Position numbers and translations under genes: made by a program. A model generated the notes under the pieces. It did not search any database. It was given only the letters and a program-made list of their open reading frames with translations, and had not been told where the DNA came from. A DNA stretch of 64,000 bases, taken from assembly GCA_046328505.1 (NCBI GenBank), contig JAXLWL010000003.1, positions 1,269,116-1,333,115 on the forward strand, in the 5' to 3' direction. This stretch comes from JBDHWG01 sp046328505 (lineage in GTDB: Bacteria > Chloroflexota > Anaerolineae > Epilineales > JAHCIE01). This document shows positions 16,826 to 26,490 of this stretch, in pieces (the first letter of the stretch is position 1; each line of letters starts with the position of its first letter).

Positions 16826-18241
16826 TCACCCTCCGAACACCACCGGCTCCGGCGACCACGCCATCTCCGAGTCCAGCGGGAATATCGGCCGCGCGATGCG
16901 CTGGTATGGCAGACGGACGAGGTCCTGGTCGACCGCGCCCGGGCTTAGCGCCAGGAAGTTGAGCGGCGCGTTGCGCTTCAGGTCCGGTTCCAGATAGCCA
17001 ATCTTAACCACCACGATCTTGTGCGCCAGCGGCTCGGCGCCGACGTGCTGCATGTCGCGGATAAAGTGGTAGGGGCGGCGGCGGCGGCTGATGATGGCCT
17101 TCACGCCTCCGATGCCCAGCAAAACCTCGGTGTTCTCGCTCTCCACGATGTTCAGGACACGCGCGCGCACCGGCACCGGTTCGCTCGTCCGCGGGTCGAG
17201 CTTGCCACCGAGCGCCACGTCGACCTCCGCGCCGACCCCCGCCCCGAGGCACGCATCTACGGCCGGCGCATCGGCGAGTCCGGCAACCAGCGCCGACTCC
17301 GCGCCCCGGTCCACGAGGGCCTTCAGGAATAGCGGCACATCCCCCGCGCCGCCCGCCGTCGGGTTGTCGCCGGAGTCGCTGATGAACACGCTCGCCGCAG
17401 GCGCTGCCAGCGCCCACGTGATGCAGTCGTCGATGCTGCCGTGGCGGACACCGAAATCGAACTCCCGCCTGGCCTCCCAATAGACCCGGGCCAGGCGCGC
17501 CGCCTCCGCCACGAGCGTGTCCCGGTCCGTCCCGGTGACGATGGTCGTCGCCGCGGCGCGCGGCTCGTCGGCCCAGGCGTAGCCGACCAGGATCGAGGCG
17601 TCGATGACGCCCGGCGCCCGGTCCGTCTCCGGCAGCGCCGCGTAGACGCTCCGCCCCGGCTCCCACTCGGTGCTGGTCTTCTCGCCGGGCAGCGCGACGG
17701 GGATTCGTACCCACGCCCGGAGCGGCCGAACGCCCCGGTCCAGGCAGTCCACCAGGATGGAGAAGGCCTTGTGGCGCGTCTCGAGCGTGTCCACGTGGGG
17801 CGCGGTCCGGTAGGCGCTCAGCATGTCCAGGTTTTCGGCAACGCGGCGGCTGATATTGCCGTGCAAGTCGAAGCTGGCCGAGATGAGCACCGAGGGGCCA
17901 ACGACCTGCCTGACGCTCGCGATCCAGTCCCCCTCGGCGTCGTCCATCCCCTGCACATTCATGGCCCCGTGGAGGTCGAGATACACGCCGTCTACGGGAC
18001 CGGCGCCGCGCAGCAGATCCAGGAACTCGGCCTTGAGCGCGGCGTAGGCGTCCGCCGCGACCGACCCGCCCGGCAGCGCCCGCGCCTTGAGCAGGGGCAC
18101 GGCCTCGACGTTCATCTCGCCCAGGAAGGGGTAGCGCTCCAGGAAGCCATCGCCCCGGTCCACGGCGAAATCCTCCAGCCGCGTCGGCAGCGGTGAAAAT
18201 GTGCAGCTCTCCGTCGCAATACCACCAATTGCTATGCGCAT
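16826..18241 (-). CDS. M81-family metallopeptidase (MlrC-like)
   Basis: A 471-residue protein of the MlrC/M81 type. Family motifs are IAIGGIATESCTFSP at the N-terminus and the metal-ligand blocks YLDLHGAMNVQG and SASFDLHGNISRR in the first 200 residues. The C-terminal MlrC domain has DSGDNPTAGGAGDVP. MlrC of microcystin degraders cleaves linear peptides, but most relatives have unknown substrates. It is third in a probable minus-strand operon after an amidase and a membrane acyltransferase, a combination that suggests catabolism of an amide-bonded small molecule. That is inference. Confidence 0.85.
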   Translation of the reverse strand: MRIAIGGIATESCTFSPLPTRLEDFAVDRGDGFLERYPFLGEMNVEAVPLLKARALPGGSVAADAYAALKAEFLDLLRGAGPVDGVYLDLHGAMNVQGMDDAEGDWIASVRQVVGPSVLISASFDLHGNISRRVAENLDMLSAYRTAPHVDTLETRHKAFSILVDCLDRGVRPLRAWVRIPVALPGEKTSTEWEPGRSVYAALPETDRAPGVIDASILVGYAWADEPRAAATTIVTGTDRDTLVAEAARLARVYWEARREFDFGVRHGSIDDCITWALAAPAASVFISDSGDNPTAGGAGDVPLFLKALVDRGAESALVAGLADAPAVDACLGAGVGAEVDVALGGKLDPRTSEPVPVRARVLNIVESENTEVLLGIGGVKAIISRRRRPYHFIRDMQHVGAEPLAHKIVVVKIGYLEPDLKRNAPLNFLALSPGAVDQDLVRLPYQRIARPIFPLDSEMAWSPEPVVFGG

Positions 18242-18282
18242 GAGTTTCTCTTTCTATCGCTAAGGCACGCCTTCCACAGCCC

Positions 18283-19398
18283 CTAGAACACCTGGCGCAC
18301 CAGGGGGACCTTCTTCAGCACGAACGCACTGACCGCCCACGACAGCCCGATGGCCAGGCCGATGACGAGGGGGGCTTTCACGATCAGCGGCAGCGAGATC
18401 CCGACGAATAGGTAGGCCAGCGGGTAGAGGATGAGCGGGTGGATGTAGTACATGCCGTACGAATTGGCCGCCAGGCTCCGCCACACCGGACCGTTCCCGT
18501 TGATCTTCGCCTGGAAAACGGCCGCGCCCGTGAATAGCGCGGCCATGCAGAACACGCTGAACAGGATGGCCGTCAGGGCCTGGACCATGATCGGCGCCTG
18601 CGGTGAGCTGGGCGCGACGATGCGGATACTCAGATACGCGAGGCCGCTGAGGACGCACGTCCACACCCAGGGCCAAAACTGCGGCCGGTAGCCGGTCGGG
18701 CTGAACCAGCCGCGCCACATCGCGTACAGACCCAGGATGAAGTAGCCGATGTAGAACGAGACGCGCAGCGGCTGGAAGAAGAGCACGAACCAGTGCGACC
18801 ACGTGTCCGGCGGGTAGACGAGGCCCATCAGCAGGAAGCCTGCCGCCGTCAGGATGGGGAAGACGACGAACAGCCAGCGCGGAGGAGTCGAGGGCTGCGG
18901 AACGGCCTTGCGCAAGCGGCCACTCGCGGCGTAGACGGCAGCCAGCACGAGAAACATGGCGAACAAAACGCCCAGGTACCAGTACACGGATTGCTGGTAC
19001 AGCTTGGTCCAGAAGTCGGTCGCCCAGAACTCCAGGTAGCCCATAGGCACCTGCCGCGATACGTAGGTCATGTAGGCGGTCAACGGCGCCAGGAAGATGG
19101 CGCCAAAGGCCCACGGCAGGCCCACCCGCACCGTCTTCTCCTTCAGGAAGCCCCGCGTGCCGCGCTTGTCGAGCGACGGCAGCGCGAAGTAGCCCGCGAT
19201 GAAGAACATGATGGGCATGATGGGCACGTCGATGAGCAGCACCAGCATTGTGAACACGAGGCTGGTCTGCCGATCGACCACGTACCACCAGTCGGGCGCG
19301 AAGGCCATGTACGTCATCGAGCCGTGGAGGACGATCACCAGCACGACGACAAAGGCGCGCAGGTTATCGAGGAAGTATATTCGGTTGGAGTGTGGCAT
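18283..19398 (-). CDS. Acyltransferase 3 family integral membrane protein
   Basis: A 371-residue membrane protein with about ten hydrophobic segments. The family start is IYFLDNLRAFVVVLVIVLHG with the conserved His. Members move acyl groups onto glycans, peptidoglycan or small molecules across the membrane; OpgC and OafA are the well-known types. The start at 19398 is 11 bases after the amidase stop. A longer in-frame reading from 19641 would overlap the amidase and was rejected. Its substrate is not evident from neighbours. Confidence 0.82.
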   Translation of the reverse strand: MPHSNRIYFLDNLRAFVVVLVIVLHGSMTYMAFAPDWWYVVDRQTSLVFTMLVLLIDVPIMPIMFFIAGYFALPSLDKRGTRGFLKEKTVRVGLPWAFGAIFLAPLTAYMTYVSRQVPMGYLEFWATDFWTKLYQQSVYWYLGVLFAMFLVLAAVYAASGRLRKAVPQPSTPPRWLFVVFPILTAAGFLLMGLVYPPDTWSHWFVLFFQPLRVSFYIGYFILGLYAMWRGWFSPTGYRPQFWPWVWTCVLSGLAYLSIRIVAPSSPQAPIMVQALTAILFSVFCMAALFTGAAVFQAKINGNGPVWRSLAANSYGMYYIHPLILYPLAYLFVGISLPLIVKAPLVIGLAIGLSWAVSAFVLKKVPLVRQVF

Positions 19399-19409
19399 GA
19401 TGAGCCTCG

Positions 19410-20918
19410 CTATAGGCTCGGCAGGAAGCGCGGCGCCTGCCGCGCATGGCTCGCTTGCTCGAAGGCGTAGGCCAGACGAATCAGTGTCGGCTCGCTCCAC
19501 GCCGTGCCCATGAATGTGATGTTGACCGGCAAGCCAAAGGCGTAGCCGGCCGGGAGAGTGACCAGCGGGTACCCGGCGCGGGCCGCGGGCGACGAGCTGC
19601 CGCCCATGAAGCGGTTGCCGTTGACCCAGTCCGTCGGCCACGCGGGCGCGCCGGTGGGCGCGACGATCGCGTCCAGGTTGTGCTCGCGCAGCGCCGCGTC
19701 GATGCCATCCGCCCCGCCGAGCCGGCGGCTCTTCTCCAGCGCCGCCAGGTACTCAGGCTCAGTCAGCGGCCCCTTCGCCTGCGCCTGGAGGAAGATCTCC
19801 TGGCCGAAGTACGGCATCTCCTCGGCAGCGTGGGCCTCGTTGAACGCGATGGCCTCTTCGAGCGTGCGGACCGGAACGCCGCTCCGCGTCGCCAGGTAGG
19901 CGTTCAGGTCGGCCTTGAACTCGTATAGCAGGACCGCCAACTCGGACTTGTCCTCGCCCATCTCCTCCGCGGTCGGCAGGTCCGCCGGGTCCACGATCAC
20001 GGCTCCCGCCCGGCGCATGACGTCCAGCGCCTCGTCCAGCACCCGGTCCGTGTGCGGGCTGTAGCCGCTGTAGCGCTTGCGCGCCACACCGATGCGCGCC
20101 CCGCGCAGCCCATCGGCGTCGAGGAACTGGGTGTAGTCGGTGTGGAAGTGGCCCTCACTCGCCGCGGTGGCCGGGTCCCGTAGGTCAACGCCGACAAGCG
20201 CGCCGAGCACCGCCGCCGCGTCGGCCACGGTGCGCCCATGCGGCCCGACCGTGTCCTGGCTGTGGGAGATGGGAACGACGCCGGCGCGGCTGGTCAGGCC
20301 GACGGTCGGCTTGATGCCGGCGACGCCGCTGGCGTGGGACGGGCAAACGATGGAGCCGTCCGTCTCGGTGCCGAGCGCCGCCGCCCACAGGTTGGCGGAG
20401 ACGGCCGCCGCCGAGCCGGAGCTGGACCCGCAGGGGTTGCGGTCGAGGATGTACGGGTTACGCGTCTGCCCGCCGCGCCCGCTCCACCCGCTGCTGGACC
20501 GGGTCGAGCGGAAGTTCGCCCACTCGCTCAGGTTGGCCTTGCCCAGGATAACCGCGCCTGCAGCGCGCAGCCGGGCCGCGACCGTCGCGTCCTGGGCCGG
20601 TGGTTGCCCAACAAGCGCCAGGGAGCCGGCAGTTGTCTGCATCCGGTCCGCGGTATCAATGTTGTCCTTGATGATGATCGGGATACCGTAGAGTGGGCCG
20701 ACCTGATCGAGCGACGCCCGCCGCCGATCCAGCTCTTCGGCGATGGCGCGGGCATCCGGGTTGACCTCGATGATCGAGTTGAGGCGCGGGCCGCTGCGGT
20801 CGATGGCCTCGATGCGCGCGAGGTAGAGGCCCACAATCTGCGCCGACGTCAGATCGCCGCTGGTCATGGCGGTCTGCAGGCGGGCGATGCTCCATTCTTC
20901 AAGGGGAAAATCGGCCAT
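19410..20918 (-). CDS. Amidase-signature family amidase
   Basis: A 502-residue amidase. The catalytic Lys is in GIPIIIKDNIDTA (near residue 83). The Gly/Ser-rich signature is NPCGSSSGSAAAVSANL, and the nucleophile Ser is in TETDGSIVCPSH, giving the Ser-cisSer-Lys set. Close in style to GatA-like and 6-aminohexanoate or peptide amidase-like enzymes, but with no GatB/GatC partners, so it is probably a stand-alone hydrolase of carboxamides. No signal peptide. First gene of the amidase, acyltransferase, M81 set. The ATG at 20918 is preceded by a weak GCGAGGGAGC Shine-Dalgarno. Confidence 0.88.
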   Translation of the reverse strand: MADFPLEEWSIARLQTAMTSGDLTSAQIVGLYLARIEAIDRSGPRLNSIIEVNPDARAIAEELDRRRASLDQVGPLYGIPIIIKDNIDTADRMQTTAGSLALVGQPPAQDATVAARLRAAGAVILGKANLSEWANFRSTRSSSGWSGRGGQTRNPYILDRNPCGSSSGSAAAVSANLWAAALGTETDGSIVCPSHASGVAGIKPTVGLTSRAGVVPISHSQDTVGPHGRTVADAAAVLGALVGVDLRDPATAASEGHFHTDYTQFLDADGLRGARIGVARKRYSGYSPHTDRVLDEALDVMRRAGAVIVDPADLPTAEEMGEDKSELAVLLYEFKADLNAYLATRSGVPVRTLEEAIAFNEAHAAEEMPYFGQEIFLQAQAKGPLTEPEYLAALEKSRRLGGADGIDAALREHNLDAIVAPTGAPAWPTDWVNGNRFMGGSSSPAARAGYPLVTLPAGYAFGLPVNITFMGTAWSEPTLIRLAYAFEQASHARQAPRFLPSL

Positions 20919-21053
20919 TGGCTACGCTCCCTCGCGAGTGTTACGCGGAGTATAACGGGGCGGGCGGCGCTGGTCAAGAACCTTTGACATTCTCCAGTCG
21001 GATGAGCATACTTGCTACGCTCCGGCCAGTCCGCCCCAGAGGACATCGGGCTT

Positions 21054-21731
21054 ATGTTCCACTTCAGCGCGTATGAGTTCCAGCTTCCGCTCACGCTCGA
21101 GTTGATCGCCACTTTCGCCTGGGCGCTCAGCGGCGCGATTGTCGGCGTGCGCCAGGGCTTCGACGAAGTCGGTGTCTTCGTCATCGCCCTGGTCTCGGCC
21201 TTCGGCGGCGGCATCATTCGGGACGGCCTGTTCCTCAACCGCCCGCCCGTCGTCGCCACCGAGCCGATGTACCTGGTGACAGTGTCGGTCGCGGTGCTGG
21301 TCATCCTGCTGTTGGGCCGCTACCTGCTGCGCATCAAGTACCTGGACAGGGTCATCGGCTACATTGACGCGATCGGCACACCGGCGTTCTGCATCGTCGG
21401 CCTGCAGCTTGGGCTGGCGGCCCCAATCTCGCTGGCGGGCGTCCTCCTGGTAGGCATCATCAGCGGGGTTGGCGGCGGCATCCTGCGCGACATGATGACG
21501 ATGCGGGTGCCGGCCCTGCTGCGGCCGGGCCAATTCAGCACGTTCTACGTGTTCCTGGCCTGCCTGTTGTACCTGGGACTGTCGCGCGCGCTCGGCGTCA
21601 ACGCGACGTGGGCCGCGTGGCTCACCATCACCGCCTTCTTCATCGCCCGCGTGATCACCATCCAGCGCAACTGGCGCAGCGTCCCCGTCTCTAGCTACGT
21701 AGGCAGCGACCAGGAGCAGCGCGAGAAATAA
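21054..21731 (+). CDS. TRIC/UPF0126-family membrane protein
   Basis: About 225 residues with seven hydrophobic segments arranged as an internal duplication. Each half carries the glycine motif, FGGGIIRDGLF in the first and VGGGILRDMMT in the second. This is the TRIC (trimeric intracellular cation channel) superfamily, whose bacterial members conduct K+ or other monovalent ions; some relatives are annotated as glycine transporters. An upstream in-frame start at 21012 exists, but the ATG at 21054 matches the hydrophobic start MFHFSAYEFQLPLTLEL. It stands alone between opposing neighbours. Confidence 0.82.
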   Translation: MFHFSAYEFQLPLTLELIATFAWALSGAIVGVRQGFDEVGVFVIALVSAFGGGIIRDGLFLNRPPVVATEPMYLVTVSVAVLVILLLGRYLLRIKYLDRVIGYIDAIGTPAFCIVGLQLGLAAPISLAGVLLVGIISGVGGGILRDMMTMRVPALLRPGQFSTFYVFLACLLYLGLSRALGVNATWAAWLTITAFFIARVITIQRNWRSVPVSSYVGSDQEQREK

Positions 21732-21740
21732 CGCGGGTTG

Positions 21741-23201
21741 TCACGGCGCCCGGCCGGGCCACTCGCGCCAGTCGTACCGCACGAGGGCGGTGGAGTCCGG
21801 ATGGAGCTGCAGGACGCGCCCATCCGGGACGCCGATATAGCAGACGAAGTAACCCATGTGGGTGAGGGTCTGGTTAAGCTGGCACTGGCGCTTGAACTCA
21901 GCGGCGCGCTCCGGCTCGAGCGCCCAGCCGAGCCGCTGGCGCAGGTTGTCGAAGCCGACGGTGTTCGTCTCGACCTCGCCGCGCCAGAACAGGCCGAACC
22001 CCCCGACCGGCTCGTAGCGGCCCGGCGGCGGCGTCTCACCCACGCCGTTGTCGGGTGACTCGGCCGGCTTCAAGGTCGGCTTGCCGTACTCTGTCGCGTA
22101 GCGTCCGTCCTCTGGCGGCGCCGGCTCGTCCAGGAAAATGGTGTACGCCTCGTCGCTGCCGTCGGCCGTCGTCGGCTTCTCCCAGACCATCATTCCGTGC
22201 TCGAAGGCCTGGTATGCGCCCTGCCGTGTCGTAGGTGTGGCCTCGGGGCAGATGGCTGGCGGGTCGGTGAAGAACCAGTCGCGGAAGCTGCGGCACCCGA
22301 AGGCGATATTCTGGTAGGCAGCGTCCTTCGTGCCGCCCGCGCTCACCGTCAGCGCGTAGCCCGCGTAGTGCAACATCCCCTCGGTCACCTCAATTGTCTT
22401 GTGTCCGGTCAGTGGCACGGTCTCGCACGCCCCGTTGGCCAGCCCATCCCCGTACATCGGGCACAACTGGACATTGTCGCCGACCGCCTGCCATTGGAGC
22501 GTGACCGTATCGCCCAGACGTTGGGTCGTGGTCGGCGAGGCTGTGAAGGAAACAACCTTGGCGAGCGTCGCCGGTGGCGGATAAGGGCTGCTCTGGCCGC
22601 GCTCGACGATGCGCACACTTCCCCAATCATCAACGACGGCCCAGTAGACGCGTACCTGGCCTGTTGTCAGGTTCTCGGCGCGCTGCCCACCATACAAACC
22701 TCCATCGTAGCGAAAATAGAACTCGGGCGAGTTGGGGACGAAGCCATCGGCGAAGATGCTCTTCTGGAGTGCGGCTTCGGTGTTGAAGCGCATGACCTGC
22801 CGCCGTTCGGCTTCGGCCAGCAAGGCCGTATCAAGGTCGCTCCGCTCCTGGCCGCGCACGACAAAGCTCACGTTCTCCCAATCCCCGTCATGCACGTAGT
22901 ACACGCGCACCTCGCCCGTCGCCAAGTTCTCGGCGCGCTGCGCGATGTATGGGCTGCCGAGCTGGAGCGAGAACTCGGGTGAGTTGGGGACGAAGCCGTC
23001 GGCGAAGATGCGCTTCTGGAGCGCCGCGCCAGGATTGAACTGAATCACCTGCTGCTGGTCGGCGTAGGCCAGCGCCGTCTCTTCGAAGCTTGAGGCGGCG
23101 GAAGCAGACGGCGGAATGATAGCCGTCCTGAAGCTCGGAGACGCGAGGAGGACGGCCATCATCGGAATGAGAATAGCCGCGAGGATCGAAAGGCGCTTCA
23201 T
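21741..23201 (-). CDS. Secreted protein with two tandem ~75-residue repeats, function unknown
   Basis: A 486-residue exported protein. The signal peptide is MKRLSILAAILIPMMAVLLA. Two homologous repeats of about 75 residues follow (roughly 43-118 and 127-203), each with ALQKxIFADGFVPNSPEF, QRAENLxTGxVRVYY and a terminal RGQ. Next is a beta-rich domain beginning VVSFTASPTTTQRLGDTVTLQW, an Ig-like start seen in many surface proteins. The C-terminal half is unclassified with several Cys. The paired repeats suggest a duplicated binding or hydrolase-associated module. Not recognised further. Probably extracellular. Confidence 0.75.
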   Translation of the reverse strand: MKRLSILAAILIPMMAVLLASPSFRTAIIPPSASAASSFEETALAYADQQQVIQFNPGAALQKRIFADGFVPNSPEFSLQLGSPYIAQRAENLATGEVRVYYVHDGDWENVSFVVRGQERSDLDTALLAEAERRQVMRFNTEAALQKSIFADGFVPNSPEFYFRYDGGLYGGQRAENLTTGQVRVYWAVVDDWGSVRIVERGQSSPYPPPATLAKVVSFTASPTTTQRLGDTVTLQWQAVGDNVQLCPMYGDGLANGACETVPLTGHKTIEVTEGMLHYAGYALTVSAGGTKDAAYQNIAFGCRSFRDWFFTDPPAICPEATPTTRQGAYQAFEHGMMVWEKPTTADGSDEAYTIFLDEPAPPEDGRYATEYGKPTLKPAESPDNGVGETPPPGRYEPVGGFGLFWRGEVETNTVGFDNLRQRLGWALEPERAAEFKRQCQLNQTLTHMGYFVCYIGVPDGRVLQLHPDSTALVRYDWREWPGRAP

Positions 23202-23315
23202 TGCAGCCTCCTTATGCGGTTGTCATCAGATCGTACTCCCCTATCTCCATTATATCATCCCGCGCTGATAGATTTGCTGCCATTTCTGTTTTGTCAATCC
23301 GGAAAGCAGATCTCC

Positions 23316-23344
23316 TTTACCTGCGTCCCTTATCAGTGTACAAT
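23316..23344 (+). promoter_or_regulatory. Sigma70-type promoter for the first GVYG-repeat gene
   Basis: TTTACC at 23316, 17-base spacer, TACAAT at 23339. The gene starts at 23401 after AAGGAGACAAGA. Confidence 0.6.
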
Positions 23345-23400
23345 CAGCGTCCTTTCCGTTGCGGCCAATAGGTCATCGCGACACACACAAGGAGACAAGA

Positions 23401-25437
<2,037 letters not shown>

Positions 25438-25471
25438 GCGCCTCCGCCCTCATCCTGAAAGGAGACGCTCC

Positions 25472-26383
25472 ATGAAACGCATACTCAGGCTCTTGCACAC
25501 CCGGCGCCGGCGCACACTGGCCGCGCTACCGGTACTGCTCGTGCTCTTGCTCGCCGCCGTCTCCGCCGTCGTCGCTCAAACCGGCGGCGGCTACGACCTG
25601 ACGTGGTGGTCGGTGGACGGTGGCGGCGCGACCTTCAGCAGCGGCGGAACGTACACGCTCGGCGCCACCATCGGCCAGGCCGACGCCGGCGTGGCGAGCG
25701 GCGGCGCCTACACGATGACGAGCGGCTTCTGGGGCGGCGTCCTCTCATCGCCGCCGACGAACACGTCGACCCCGACACCGACGGCCACCGCGACGGCCAG
25801 CCTCACCCCCACGGCGACCGCAACCGCCACGGCCACAGCCACCGCCTCGCCGACGCAAACACCGGTTCCGTCGTCGACATCAACGAACACGCCGACCAAC
25901 ACATCGACGCCGACTTTCACGGCGACGGCCACGGAAACGAGCACGGCTACGCCAAGCTCCACACCGACCAATACGCCGGTGTCATCGTCGACGCTGACGA
26001 ACACGCCGACGAACACACCGACGCCGACCTTTACCGCGACGGCCACGCCAAGCTCCACACCGACCAATACGACGGTGCCGTCGACACCGACGAACACGCC
26101 GACGAACACACCGACGCCGACCTTTACCGCGACGGCCACGCCAAGCTCCACACCGACCAATACGACGGTGCCGTCGACACCGACGAACACGCCGATCTCG
26201 TCGTCGACGCCGACCACCACAGCGGCGCCATCGTCAACCGCTACGCTGACGGCCACGTTCACCCCGACGGCTACCGTCAGCGTCACTGCCACCCCGACGG
26301 CCACGCGGACGGCGACACTCACGCCGACGCCGACGCCGACGGCTCACATGATCTACCTGCCGCTGATCGCTCAGGCGCAGTAG
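25472..26383 (+). CDS. Secreted Thr/Pro-rich protein with C-terminal YLPLI tail
   Basis: A 303-residue exported protein. A basic start and TM-type signal (LAALPVLLVLLLAAVSAVVA) lead to a short beta domain of about 60 residues (YDLTWWSVDGGGATFSSGG, GATIGQADAGVASGG, MTSGFWGG) also seen at the N-terminus of the 45585 gene. About 190 residues of Thr/Pro/Ser repeats follow, some encoded by an exact 93-bp tandem repeat. The last residues are MIYLPLIAQAQ. The linker probably spans a cell-surface layer, and the tail may be a sorting signal. It starts 34 bases after GVYG protein 1, with AAAGGAG before the ATG, so it is probably co-transcribed. No enzyme motif. Confidence 0.85.
   Translation: MKRILRLLHTRRRRTLAALPVLLVLLLAAVSAVVAQTGGGYDLTWWSVDGGGATFSSGGTYTLGATIGQADAGVASGGAYTMTSGFWGGVLSSPPTNTSTPTPTATATASLTPTATATATATATASPTQTPVPSSTSTNTPTNTSTPTFTATATETSTATPSSTPTNTPVSSSTLTNTPTNTPTPTFTATATPSSTPTNTTVPSTPTNTPTNTPTPTFTATATPSSTPTNTTVPSTPTNTPISSSTPTTTAAPSSTATLTATFTPTATVSVTATPTATRTATLTPTPTPTAHMIYLPLIAQAQ
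25997..26194 (+). repeat. 93-bp tandem repeat inside the Thr/Pro linker
   Basis: Units start at 25997, 26090 and 26183 (third partial) with the same ACGAACACGCCG opening. The 93-base period keeps the frame and adds 31 residues per copy. Copies appear identical, so the number could vary between strains. Confidence 0.85.
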
Positions 26384-26490
26384 CGGGAGGCCAGCGCGAG
26401 ACTTACCCATGTTCGAATCGTCCGGGGCATGCCGTGCCCCGGACGATGTTGCTTGCCCCAAGAACAACGTACCTCACAAGGAGAACAGCG

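Noticed and set aside
18260..19288. 342-residue alternative frame across the acyltransferase gene
   Set aside because: Same-strand shadow; the chosen frame has the conserved LDNLRAF start, His and ten hydrophobic segments.
25603..26490. 5' extension of GVYG protein 2 by 296 codons
   Set aside because: It reads the Thr/Pro gene in another frame (His/Asp-rich). The signal peptide and AAGGAG at 26491 fix the true start.
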